Source: Eisenbergiella tayi (lineage in GTDB: Bacteria > Bacillota > Clostridia > Lachnospirales > Lachnospiraceae). Taken from it: a stretch of DNA of 64,000 bases. A program made the position numbers and the translations under genes. The notes beneath the pieces are model-generated. The model made no database searches, was not told where the DNA came from, and worked only from the letters and a program-made list of their open reading frames with translations. Of the stretch, positions 42,840 to 50,807 are shown piece after piece. The stretch is from positions 926,829 to 990,828 of the forward strand of contig NZ_MPDJ01000001.1 of assembly GCF_001881565.1 (NCBI RefSeq), read 5' to 3'. Position 1 is the stretch's first letter. Each line of letters begins with the position of its first letter.

Positions 42840-44513
42840 TCACCCTAATTCCAGCCTGTTGATCGCTGAGAAAATGGCTCTCACGGACGCCCTTGTGATA
42901 TTGGAGCTCACACCCACGCCGTATGTGACACGTCCGGTTTCCGCATCAAGAAGATGGATATAGGCCGCCGCCTGGGAATTGGAGCCGCTCTGAAGAGCAT
43001 GCTCTTCGTAATCAAGTACCTTAATGCGCAGACCGAGTTCCACCTGAAGGCCCCTCTGTACCGCATCGATAGGTCCGTTGCCCACAGCAATGAATTGTGC
43101 GGGTTCTCCGTGACTGGTGTAATCCACCGTAACTCTGGTGTCAAATTCGGAAGCCGTTTCTCCGGTAAGATCATCGATTTTCAGCTTGCGGAAATGAATG
43201 GGTTCTTTTTTATCCAGGTATTCCCTGCGGAAGGAATCCATAATTTCATCCGGTGATACCTCACCCTGCTTTTCCGATATTTTCTGAATCACATTGGCGA
43301 ATTCCTTATGCATAGCCTTAGGAAGCTTGAAACCATAATAGGTATCCATAATAAAGGCTACGCCGCCTTTTCCGGACTGGGAATTGATGCGTACGATGGG
43401 TTCGTATTCCCTTCCGATATCCGAGGGATCAATGGGCAGATAAGGGACCTGCCAGATCTGGCTGTTTCTTTCCTTCATCGCCTGCACGCCTTTATTGATG
43501 GCATCCTGATGGGAACCGGAAAAAGCGGTGAATACCAGCTTGCCCGCATAGGGATGTCTTGCATCAATAGGCATCTTGCAGCATCTCTCATATATTTCAA
43601 TAATTTCATTGATATGTTCGATGTTCAGCTCGGGATCAATTCCCTGGGAAAACATGTTGTAGGCAATCGTGAGCAGATCCACGTTCCCGGTGCGTTCTCC
43701 GTTTCCGAACAGGGTTCCCTCCACTCTCTGGGCTCCTGCCAGCAGCGCCAGTTCAGAGCTCGCCACGCCGGTTCCCCGGTCATTATGAGGATGGATGCTG
43801 AGGATAATGGTCTCCCTGTTTTTAAAATGCCTGTTCATCCACTCAATCTGATCCGCATACACGTTAGGCGTATTCATTTCCACTGTGGAAGGCAGGTTGA
43901 TAATAATGGGATCTTCTCTGGTAGGCCCCCAGGTTTCCTGCACCGCAGTGCAGATCTCCAGGGCAAAATCCAGTTCCGTCCCGGTAAAGCTTTCCGGAGA
44001 ATATTCCAGAACAATCTTTCCGGGAAATGCAGCGGCGCGATCTTTCACCATCTGCGTCCCTTTCACCGCGATATCGATGATTTCTTCACGGGAAGCATGA
44101 AATACCACATCCCTCTGCAGAGTTGAAGTGGAATTATAGATATGTACCACGGCCTGCTTACAGCCCTCAATCGCTTCGAAGGTACGATCGATCAGTTCTT
44201 CCCTGCACTGTGTCAGCACCTGGACCCTCACATCATCCGGTATCATCTTTCGATCCACCAGCTGGCGCAGAAAATCAAATTCTATCTGGCTTGCCGCAGG
44301 AAAACCGATTTCTATTTCCTTGAAGCCAAGCTTGATCAGATATTGGAACATTTCAATTTTTTCTTCCACAATCATGGGATCGATAAGCGCCTGATTTCCA
44401 TCGCGCAGATCCACACTGCACCATACCGGCGCTTTTTCAATTTCCTTGTTCGGCCATTCCCGTTCCGGATATTCGACTATCGGATTTTTACGGTATCTTT
44501 TATAATTCAGCAT
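42840..44513 (-). CDS. leuA: 2-isopropylmalate synthase (type 2)
   Basis: A 557-residue enzyme for the first committed step of leucine synthesis. VWCSVDLRDGNQALIDPM (about 31-48) is the substrate/metal start of the DRE-TIM barrel. ILSIHPHNDRGTGVASSELA has the His metal ligands and GNGERTGNVDLLTI the signature region. The C-terminal allosteric domain (about 430-557) ends in GVGVSSNITRASVRAIFSAI. The N-terminus YKRYRKNPIVEYPEREWPN marks the LeuA type 2 form. GGAGG precedes the start. No full T-box fits in the 127-bp gap upstream. Confidence 0.93.
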   Translation of the reverse strand: MLNYKRYRKNPIVEYPEREWPNKEIEKAPVWCSVDLRDGNQALIDPMIVEEKIEMFQYLIKLGFKEIEIGFPAASQIEFDFLRQLVDRKMIPDDVRVQVLTQCREELIDRTFEAIEGCKQAVVHIYNSTSTLQRDVVFHASREEIIDIAVKGTQMVKDRAAAFPGKIVLEYSPESFTGTELDFALEICTAVQETWGPTREDPIIINLPSTVEMNTPNVYADQIEWMNRHFKNRETIILSIHPHNDRGTGVASSELALLAGAQRVEGTLFGNGERTGNVDLLTIAYNMFSQGIDPELNIEHINEIIEIYERCCKMPIDARHPYAGKLVFTAFSGSHQDAINKGVQAMKERNSQIWQVPYLPIDPSDIGREYEPIVRINSQSGKGGVAFIMDTYYGFKLPKAMHKEFANVIQKISEKQGEVSPDEIMDSFRREYLDKKEPIHFRKLKIDDLTGETASEFDTRVTVDYTSHGEPAQFIAVGNGPIDAVQRGLQVELGLRIKVLDYEEHALQSGSNSQAAAYIHLLDAETGRVTYGVGVSSNITRASVRAIFSAINRLELG

Positions 44514-44582
44514 TTCCTACCTCCTGCAAACAGAGCCGCCCGGCGGCGGTCCCTTAAGTAATTCCCCTGCTGGCATCATGAG

Positions 44583-44630
44583 CAAAAAAAATCAGCCCTT
44601 CTCCCGCCGAAACTCAAGTTGGGCTGATTT
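44583..44630 (-). terminator. Terminator after HPr gene
   Basis: AAATCAGCCC (44589-44598) pairs with GGGCTGATTT (44621-44630). On the minus strand a run of eight T follows, 10 bp past the HPr stop codon. Confidence 0.8.
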
Positions 44631-44639
44631 ATCTATCTA

Positions 44640-44903
44640 TCATTCTCCGAGGCCGCTTTCTATCGCATTTACCAGCGCTTTCAAAGCCTCTTCCTCGTCT
44701 TCACCCTCGCAGGTAAGCTCGATCTCATCACCACATTTCACACATGCCCCCAGGACACTGAGAACACTTTTGGCATTTGCCGTGCTGTCCCTGAATGTAA
44801 ATGTTATTAACGACTTAAACTGCATCGCTTCTTTACATAGGATGCCGGCCGGCCTTAAATGCAGCCCTGTAGGATTCTTTATAACCACCTTCTGGCTTAC
44901 CAT
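44640..44903 (-). CDS. HPr-family phosphocarrier protein
   Basis: An 87-residue HPr protein of the sugar phosphotransferase system. NPTGLHLRPAGILC holds the active-site histidine at about 15. NAKSVLSVLGACVKCGDEIE keeps the regulatory serine region at about 46. The length is typical. The start at 44903 is preceded by GGAGGG seven bases upstream. It has its own strong promoter (44962-44990) and a terminator, so it is monocistronic rather than with ptsI. Whether it is the main HPr or a Crh-like paralogue cannot be told. Confidence 0.85.
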   Translation of the reverse strand: MVSQKVVIKNPTGLHLRPAGILCKEAMQFKSLITFTFRDSTANAKSVLSVLGACVKCGDEIELTCEGEDEEEALKALVNAIESGLGE

Positions 44904-44961
44904 GAACATTCCCTCCTGTTTCTTCATCCCTGTAGGAAAACCGCTTTATCCTACTAAAATT

Positions 44962-44990
44962 AGTATATCATCATTCCATTCATATCTCAA
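44962..44990 (-). promoter_or_regulatory. Promoter for HPr gene
   Basis: TTGAGA (44985-44990), 17-base spacer, TATACT (44962-44967) on the minus strand, about 60 bp before the start codon. Confidence 0.7.
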
Positions 44991-45046
44991 GAGTTTTGCC
45001 CGGAAACCCCTCCGGAAAAACCTTTTTTCCCTTTATATTTCCGTCA

Positions 45047-46396
45047 TCAGAGCATGATATTCTGAATGAGATCCGCCAGCTTGTGGGCTTCCTCATCAAT
45101 CATCTTCTGATCCCTGCCTTCTATCATAACGCGGACCTTCGGTTCCGTTCCGGAAGGCCGGATGAGCACCCTGCCGTCGCCGGCAAACTTGCGGTTCAGT
45201 TCATCAATCGCCCCGGCGATTTCAGGATATTCCATATATTTATCCTTCTTATGATTCGGCACTCTGGCATTTACCAGGGCCTGGGGCATTACCGTCATAA
45301 TGGAAGCAAGCTCAGACAGAGGCTTTCCGGTATCCACCATAACCTCCAAAAGGTGCAGCGCACTTAACAGGCCGTCACCTGTTGTGTTCTCATCCAGGAA
45401 AATCACATGCCCTGACTGTTCGCCGCCCAGGCTGGCGCCGATTTCACGCATGCGTTCCAGCACATAACGATCTCCCACCTTCGTCTGTTCCATATGGAGT
45501 TTTTCTCTTTCCCCCATCTGGAAAAAGCCCAGATTGCTCATAACCGTAGCCACAATCGTATCTTTTTTCAGCTTTCCCTGATTCCTCATATGATTGCCGA
45601 CCACTGCCATGATCTGATCGCCGTCCACAATGGCGCCGTTTTCATCCACCGCCAGAAGCCTGTCGGCGTCTCCGTCAAAGGCCAGGCCCACATTGGCTTT
45701 CTCATAAACCACTCTGGCCTGAAGCTCTTCCATATGTGTGGAACCGCAGTTGGAATTGATGTTGGTCCCGTCCGGCATATTATGGATGGGAACCACATTC
45801 GCTCCCAGTTCTCTCAGCGCTTCTACCGATGTATAGAAGGAAGCTCCTTCCGCACAGTCCACCACGATTTTCAGTCCGGATAAATCCACCGGAACAGACT
45901 GAATCGCATGGTTGATATATTCTTCTCTGGCATCTGTCCTGTATTTGATCTTCCCCACCCTGGAACCGGTAGGCATTTCAACGCCCTGCATTCCATTGCG
46001 GATCAGCGCTTCGATTTCATCCTCCATGCTGTCCGGCAGCTTATAGCCATTCCCGTCAAAAAACTTAATGCCGTTGAACTCCACCGGATTATGGGATGCG
46101 GAAATCACGACTCCGGCTTCCACCTTATATTTCTTTGTCAGATAAGCCACTGCCGGTGTGGGAATCACACCCACATATACCGCGTTGGCCCCTACGCTAC
46201 AGATTCCCGCCATCAGCGCATTCGCCAGCATATCCCCCGAAATACGGGTATCGCAGCCTACCATGATAGTAGGCCTGTGTTCGTTCTCTTTTGTCAATAC
46301 GGTTGCCCCTGCCTGCCCAAGCTGCATAGCCAGCAACGGGGTCAGTTCCTCATTTGCCACTCCGCGCACACCATCCGTGCCAAATAATCTAGCCAT
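45047..46396 (-). CDS. glmM: Phosphoglucosamine mutase
   Basis: A 449-residue alpha-D-phosphohexomutase that interconverts glucosamine-6-P and glucosamine-1-P for cell wall precursors. RLFGTDGVRGVANEELTP is the GlmM N-terminus. AGVVISASHNPVEFNGIKFF contains the phosphoserine (about residue 99-100). AFDGDADRLLAVD is the metal loop and VLIRPSGTEPKVRVMIEG the C-terminal phosphate-binding loop. It follows ybbR and cdaA, the conserved operon order in Firmicutes, where GlmM also regulates CdaA by direct contact. Confidence 0.95.
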   Translation of the reverse strand: MARLFGTDGVRGVANEELTPLLAMQLGQAGATVLTKENEHRPTIMVGCDTRISGDMLANALMAGICSVGANAVYVGVIPTPAVAYLTKKYKVEAGVVISASHNPVEFNGIKFFDGNGYKLPDSMEDEIEALIRNGMQGVEMPTGSRVGKIKYRTDAREEYINHAIQSVPVDLSGLKIVVDCAEGASFYTSVEALRELGANVVPIHNMPDGTNINSNCGSTHMEELQARVVYEKANVGLAFDGDADRLLAVDENGAIVDGDQIMAVVGNHMRNQGKLKKDTIVATVMSNLGFFQMGEREKLHMEQTKVGDRYVLERMREIGASLGGEQSGHVIFLDENTTGDGLLSALHLLEVMVDTGKPLSELASIMTVMPQALVNARVPNHKKDKYMEYPEIAGAIDELNRKFAGDGRVLIRPSGTEPKVRVMIEGRDQKMIDEEAHKLADLIQNIML

Positions 46397-46461
46397 ATAA
46401 TCCTCTCATTCTGCCTTACCAACGGCTCAATACTAAATATCCTGCATACCGGACGAAAACC

Positions 46462-47772
46462 TTATTCCTCCGGGTTATCCTCCGGTATTTTTTCTATATT
46501 CAATGTTGCCTTTACCGGTGCCGTCAATGTGACTCCCGAAGGCAGAGAAACATTCACTTCCGCTTCCGCGCTTCCTTCACTTAATTCCGTCACTCCGGTC
46601 TGATCCATCCATTTACTGATATCCACCGTACAGGTGAGGTTATCAACGCTGACCTGATCCAGATTTTCCTGCAGCCCCCTCATTTTTATGGTAACAGAAC
46701 TATCCGGGTTCAGGGAGACATTATACCCTTCCGGAACATTAAGGATCTGGACTCTGGAGCTGTCCACCGCACGGGTTATATCCACAAGGGGCGCTATTTT
46801 CACTGTAACAGCCACTTTGCCGTTAAATTCTTCGCCGTTTGTACTGGTCAGGCTGACTCCGTCGGGAAGGTATCCCCGCACATCGATCAGCTTTGTCACA
46901 TCGGCCGTTGCTCCTGTGAGATCCAGTTCCTCAGCCGGAATCACAATTTCCCTCACATCTGCGAGTGTGCTGCTCCGGCCCGCAACCGTAACCACAGCAG
47001 GCGCACAATTGATCTCTCCTGTAGCCACATATCCGGCTGCCGGTTCTCCCGTAGTGGATAAGGCCACAGGTATTTCCTTCGTGGCAAGTATGGTAATGGA
47101 AACCTTGGCAGTATTCACACTGCGGGAAATCCTGCTGTCCGTAACCTCTTTGCCGTCCTCATCCAAAAGGCTGATTTTTTCGGTAATATTAATGCTGTCT
47201 GTCAAATCGCTGACATTCGCTTCCACCACAGCCTTTTTAACTCCGTCCACCACAGATTCCGGACCGGTAATCTTCATGGCGTTCCCATCCGTGGTAGTTA
47301 TTTTTCCTACGATATAGCCTTCCACCGGCTCGCCCGTCTGGGCGATTTCGATGACAAGCTGCTTTTCCTTTTTATCTTCCACTTCCAGTTTCATGCTGTC
47401 TATGCTTCCGCTGATGCTCTCTATTTGCTTATCGACATACCGGCTCACGGACAGTCTGATGGGTACCGTATTGGTAAAAGACAATTCGGAGAAATCCGCG
47501 GTTGCCGAAATATCGCTGGAATTAAGATTCTCCAGGACAGAACGGCTCGCCCTTACCGTAACAGTCACCGTATCCGTATCGTCCAGCACCTGATAGAGCT
47601 TGTTTTCATCGGTGAGGACGCTTGTATTCGTTGTTTCCACCTTGACATCCCGGAAAATCTTTCTTTCCACGGGATCATTAATATTGACAGCCACCAGCCA
47701 GAGAAGGATGGAAAAAACTACCGCCATGATTTTCAGGCCGAGATTATGCCATAACTTATTTCTTCTTTTCAT
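46462..47772 (-). CDS. cdaR: YbbR-domain protein (CdaA regulator)
   Basis: A 436-residue single-pass protein: a short cytosolic N-terminus, one membrane helix (about 12-30) and four to five extracellular YbbR repeats of about 80 residues each. Repeats share the pattern seen in VPIRLSVSRYVDKQIESISG, EPVEGYIVGKITTTDGNAMK and GEPAAGYVATGEINCAPAVV. It corresponds to YbbR/CdaR, which modulates the diadenylate cyclase CdaA at the membrane. The gene overlaps cdaA by 17 bases. The gene name rests on operon position as well as sequence. Confidence 0.88.
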   Translation of the reverse strand: MKRRNKLWHNLGLKIMAVVFSILLWLVAVNINDPVERKIFRDVKVETTNTSVLTDENKLYQVLDDTDTVTVTVRASRSVLENLNSSDISATADFSELSFTNTVPIRLSVSRYVDKQIESISGSIDSMKLEVEDKKEKQLVIEIAQTGEPVEGYIVGKITTTDGNAMKITGPESVVDGVKKAVVEANVSDLTDSINITEKISLLDEDGKEVTDSRISRSVNTAKVSITILATKEIPVALSTTGEPAAGYVATGEINCAPAVVTVAGRSSTLADVREIVIPAEELDLTGATADVTKLIDVRGYLPDGVSLTSTNGEEFNGKVAVTVKIAPLVDITRAVDSSRVQILNVPEGYNVSLNPDSSVTIKMRGLQENLDQVSVDNLTCTVDISKWMDQTGVTELSEGSAEAEVNVSLPSGVTLTAPVKATLNIEKIPEDNPEE

Positions 47773-48631
47773 TCTTTGGCCATCCTTTCCAAAGCTTGTG
47801 TTCCTTCTCCTCCACGGGTTTATTCTGTATTTTTTTAAGCTGATCTTCCAAATCCGCAGGGGACAGGCTGCGGTAAAGCACGCCGGAGTAGGCCACGCTT
47901 ATTTTTCCTGTTTCCTCGGAAACAATGACAGTCATGGAATCCGTCACCTCAGAAATCCCCACGCCTGCCCTGTGCCTTGTTCCCAGATCCTTGCTCAGGG
48001 ACATATTATCCGACAGAGGCAGATAACAGGTTGCTGATATAATCCTGTCTCCGCGTACAATAACAGCACCGTCGTGAAGCGGTGTATTATGTTCAAATAT
48101 ATTAATGAGCAGCTGGCTGGTAACAATGCCGTCCACATCAATCCCGGTCCGTTCATACTCTGTCAGCGGATCGTTCTGCTGCACTACTATGAGCGCCCCG
48201 GTTTTTACCTTTCCCATCTCCGCACAGGCTTTGGATATTTCATGGATTGTTTTATCCGAGAACAGACCGTCCTCCACCTTTCCTATTTCAAAGGGAAGAA
48301 GAGAGGCCAGGAATTCGGTTTTCCCCAATTGCTCCAGCGCCTTGCGCAGCTCCGGCTGCAGGATCACCACCAATGCAACCACACCGTACATAACTACATT
48401 TTTGGCAATCCATAAAATGGTATTCATTTCAAATAACGCGGCGATCACAATAAATACCATGATAAATACAACGCCTTTAAACAATGCCCAGGCCTTTGTA
48501 TTTTTAATCCATACCATTATGTGGTAAACCAGAAAAGAGATTATAATAATCTCTACAATATCCGTCACCTTCAAAGATGGTACATGTGCCAAATATTTGT
48601 CCGCAAAGCTCCTAATCTGTTCCATATCCAC
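47756..48631 (-). CDS. cdaA: Diadenylate cyclase CdaA
   Basis: A 291-residue membrane enzyme that makes c-di-AMP from two ATP. Three hydrophobic helices (about 25-100) anchor it. The DAC domain shows GALIVVQQNDPL, NTPLHDGAVIVRGDRI with the catalytic DGA at about 185, and GTRHRAGVGISEVTDS with RHRA at about 220. It is first in the cdaA-ybbR-glmM run and lies 9 bp after an unknown membrane protein gene. The order and overlaps are the classical arrangement. Confidence 0.93.
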   Translation of the reverse strand: MDMEQIRSFADKYLAHVPSLKVTDIVEIIIISFLVYHIMVWIKNTKAWALFKGVVFIMVFIVIAALFEMNTILWIAKNVVMYGVVALVVILQPELRKALEQLGKTEFLASLLPFEIGKVEDGLFSDKTIHEISKACAEMGKVKTGALIVVQQNDPLTEYERTGIDVDGIVTSQLLINIFEHNTPLHDGAVIVRGDRIISATCYLPLSDNMSLSKDLGTRHRAGVGISEVTDSMTVIVSEETGKISVAYSGVLYRSLSPADLEDQLKKIQNKPVEEKEHKLWKGWPKNEKKK

Positions 48632-48640
48632 CTAAACCCG

Positions 48641-49621
48641 CTATTTCCTCGCAGTGCTTTTTGAATGCGTATGCCTGGCATTTCTGTTATTGCGCTGCGT
48701 CGTAATCTTTTTTACCTTTTTCTCAGGCGTGGCCACCGTCATTTTAGGCACCGCCTTTACATAATAATAATACTCATCATCCTCAAACTGTACTTTTTCC
48801 GTCCTGGAATAGTCCAGATTGAATTTGAAAAACTGCACCACCATGGCCATGGCGATAGCCGCCAGGCTTCCCAGAATCACACCGCCTATGGAAAAATTGG
48901 CATCATACATCAGATCGCCGACCATCAGGATCACAACATCCAAAAGGGCTCCTGCCACTACGGCAATCGTCCATGCATAATCTACAGACAGCCTCCTGAT
49001 CAGATAAACCATAATCACAGTAACCGCAAATGCGGCGATAACGATCATCATCGCACGGTTGCCGAAAATCCCGTCAAAAATATCACGGAACCGCTGGATC
49101 ATAGACTCCGCCTGGGATGCCCCCAATATGGATGCATTCACATTCATATAGGTAATGAGATAATATATCACTACCCCGCAGGCCACCGTCACCGCGGCAA
49201 AGGGATTGGCAAGCAGTCCTGCCAGCAGCGGAGCGGCATAGGGAATCTTCAGCACAAACAGCATGGGGGTTACGATTACCAATACCACGCTGTCCGGTGA
49301 GAACCGGAAATACAGCAAAAACATAAGAAGAAATACCAGCAGCGCTATTACCGCACATTCCAGCGATACCTCATACAAATGCAGCGTTACAAAACCTGCC
49401 CCCACAAAAAGGATAAAGTTCTTAGGCATGAAGGAGCATACCAGAGCCACCACGAGCACAGCCGCCATATTGTTCAGCTGGCTCATATACCCCAGCTGCT
49501 CGTTAATCATCAGCAATGATATCAGGGCCAGCACAAATTTCAGGACGGGCACAATGTATTCTTCATATTTTACATAGAAATTCCTGATATACTCTCTCAC
49601 TTCAAGTAATGATGTTGTCAT
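48641..49621 (-). CDS. Uncharacterised multi-pass membrane protein
   Basis: I do not recognise this 326-residue protein. It has about nine hydrophobic helices between residues 25 and 265, including repeated Ala/Val-rich segments, and a basic soluble tail (about 270-326) ending in a Lys/Arg/His/Thr-rich stretch. The tail could bind RNA, DNA or acidic lipids. It lies nine bases before cdaA and after another small membrane protein, all in one direction, so co-expression with c-di-AMP synthesis is likely. No enzymatic motif is visible. Confidence 0.7.
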   Translation of the reverse strand: MTTSLLEVREYIRNFYVKYEEYIVPVLKFVLALISLLMINEQLGYMSQLNNMAAVLVVALVCSFMPKNFILFVGAGFVTLHLYEVSLECAVIALLVFLLMFLLYFRFSPDSVVLVIVTPMLFVLKIPYAAPLLAGLLANPFAAVTVACGVVIYYLITYMNVNASILGASQAESMIQRFRDIFDGIFGNRAMMIVIAAFAVTVIMVYLIRRLSVDYAWTIAVVAGALLDVVILMVGDLMYDANFSIGGVILGSLAAIAMAMVVQFFKFNLDYSRTEKVQFEDDEYYYYVKAVPKMTVATPEKKVKKITTQRNNRNARHTHSKSTARK

Positions 49622-49678
49622 AAATGTCCCTCTTAAGAATTCCCGGTAACGGCCCTGCTATGCACAGGCCCGACTCCC

Positions 49679-50071
49679 TTATTCCTCTTCCTCGGAATCG
49701 CCGTCCAGCTCTTCCAGTTCTTTACCAAACCGAACCGTTGCACGCAGTGCAAGCCCATATCTTCTCTGGGCGATTATAAACGCGGCAATAAGGTATACAG
49801 CGCACAGAATCACATATGCGAATACAAATCTCTTGGCTAACGCCAACAAATCAATGCTGTAAAAATCCATCATTATGCTGTCCATCTGGAAAAGCAGATA
49901 GATACCGCACATAATACAGAAGGCTACCGTAACGGCAATCCAGGTTTTCAGCATCTGGAAACCAACATAATCGCCTCTGAAATAACTGCAGATGGTCTGG
50001 TTTTTCTTTCCGTCGCCTGCTTCATACGCAGCCATTCTTGTCATTACCGCCACTTTATTTTCGTTTATCAT
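49679..50071 (-). CDS. Uncharacterised small membrane protein
   Basis: I do not recognise this 130-residue protein. It has an N-terminal polar segment (about 1-38), two hydrophobic helices (about 40-60 and 80-105) and a very acidic C-terminus ending EELDGDSEEEE. GAGG sits eight bases before the start at 50071. The start overlaps the end of comF within a few bases, so it is co-transcribed with comF and probably with the next membrane gene and cdaA. No known domain can be named. Confidence 0.68.
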   Translation of the reverse strand: MINENKVAVMTRMAAYEAGDGKKNQTICSYFRGDYVGFQMLKTWIAVTVAFCIMCGIYLLFQMDSIMMDFYSIDLLALAKRFVFAYVILCAVYLIAAFIIAQRRYGLALRATVRFGKELEELDGDSEEEE

Positions 50072-50072
50072 C

Positions 50073-50798
50073 CTACATTCCTCTGCCAATTGCCAATGCC
50101 ACAAAATAAACGTGCTTTATGCCTGCATTCCTGCAGACCTCTGCAACTGCGTCAATGGTACTACCGGTGGTGTATATATCGTCAATAATTACAATCGTAT
50201 TTAATTTTACATCATTCTGTGCTATTTTAAAAGCTTTTTTCAAATTAATTTGGCGCGCTGCGCCGTCCAATTCCTTCTGGGGACAGGTATTCCGGCTTCT
50301 TTCCACCAGCCCTGAAAATACCGGAATATTCAGACACTTCCCCATCTCTTCCGCAAGCAGGGCCGCCTGATTATATCCCCTCTTTTTCTCCCTTGCGGGA
50401 TGAAGCGGCACCGGGACCAGTCCGTCAGGCCTCCAGGAAAGGATTTCCCTGCCCAGCCGCATGGCAAGCTCCCTTCCCAGGAACGCCCCATACTCACGCC
50501 TTCCCCCGTACTTCAGCCTGTACAGGGCCGGCCGTATGCTTCCATAGGTATAAAGAGCGATTCCCCTGTCATATATATGCGTTTTGCCTCCGCAGTCATA
50601 ACAATATTCCTTTTCTTTTTCCCGAAGCTGCTTGCCGCATTTCAGACAGCGGGGTTCCTTAATAAAAATAAGCTTCTTTCTGCATGCCCCGCATATATAA
50701 GCCCCGGAAGGCTCAACCGGCCTGTCACAGACCGGACAGCGCCTCGGGAAAAGCAGATCCGTTAAAACAGCGAGTATCCTGGTGCATCTTTCTTTCAT
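50073..50798 (-). CDS. comF: ComF-family phosphoribosyltransferase-like protein
   Basis: A 241-residue ComF protein. The N-terminal zinc-binding region has CPVCDRPVEPSGAYICGAC and CLKCGKQLREKEKEYCYDC. The C-terminal PRTase fold has NTIVIIDDIYTTGSTIDA (about 201-218), the PRPP loop. ComF is needed for DNA uptake in competent bacteria, but in many Clostridia it exists without a full competence system. It follows recD2 by nine bases. Confidence 0.9.
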   Translation of the reverse strand: MKERCTRILAVLTDLLFPRRCPVCDRPVEPSGAYICGACRKKLIFIKEPRCLKCGKQLREKEKEYCYDCGGKTHIYDRGIALYTYGSIRPALYRLKYGGRREYGAFLGRELAMRLGREILSWRPDGLVPVPLHPAREKKRGYNQAALLAEEMGKCLNIPVFSGLVERSRNTCPQKELDGAARQINLKKAFKIAQNDVKLNTIVIIDDIYTTGSTIDAVAEVCRNAGIKHVYFVALAIGRGM

Positions 50799-50807
50799 AT
50801 GGCTCCT

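Noticed and set aside
44514..44639. T-box leader for leuA
   Set aside because: A GGGACCGCC word resembles part of a T-box, but the gap is only 127 bp, is mostly the HPr terminator, and lacks the stem I region and a specifier loop.
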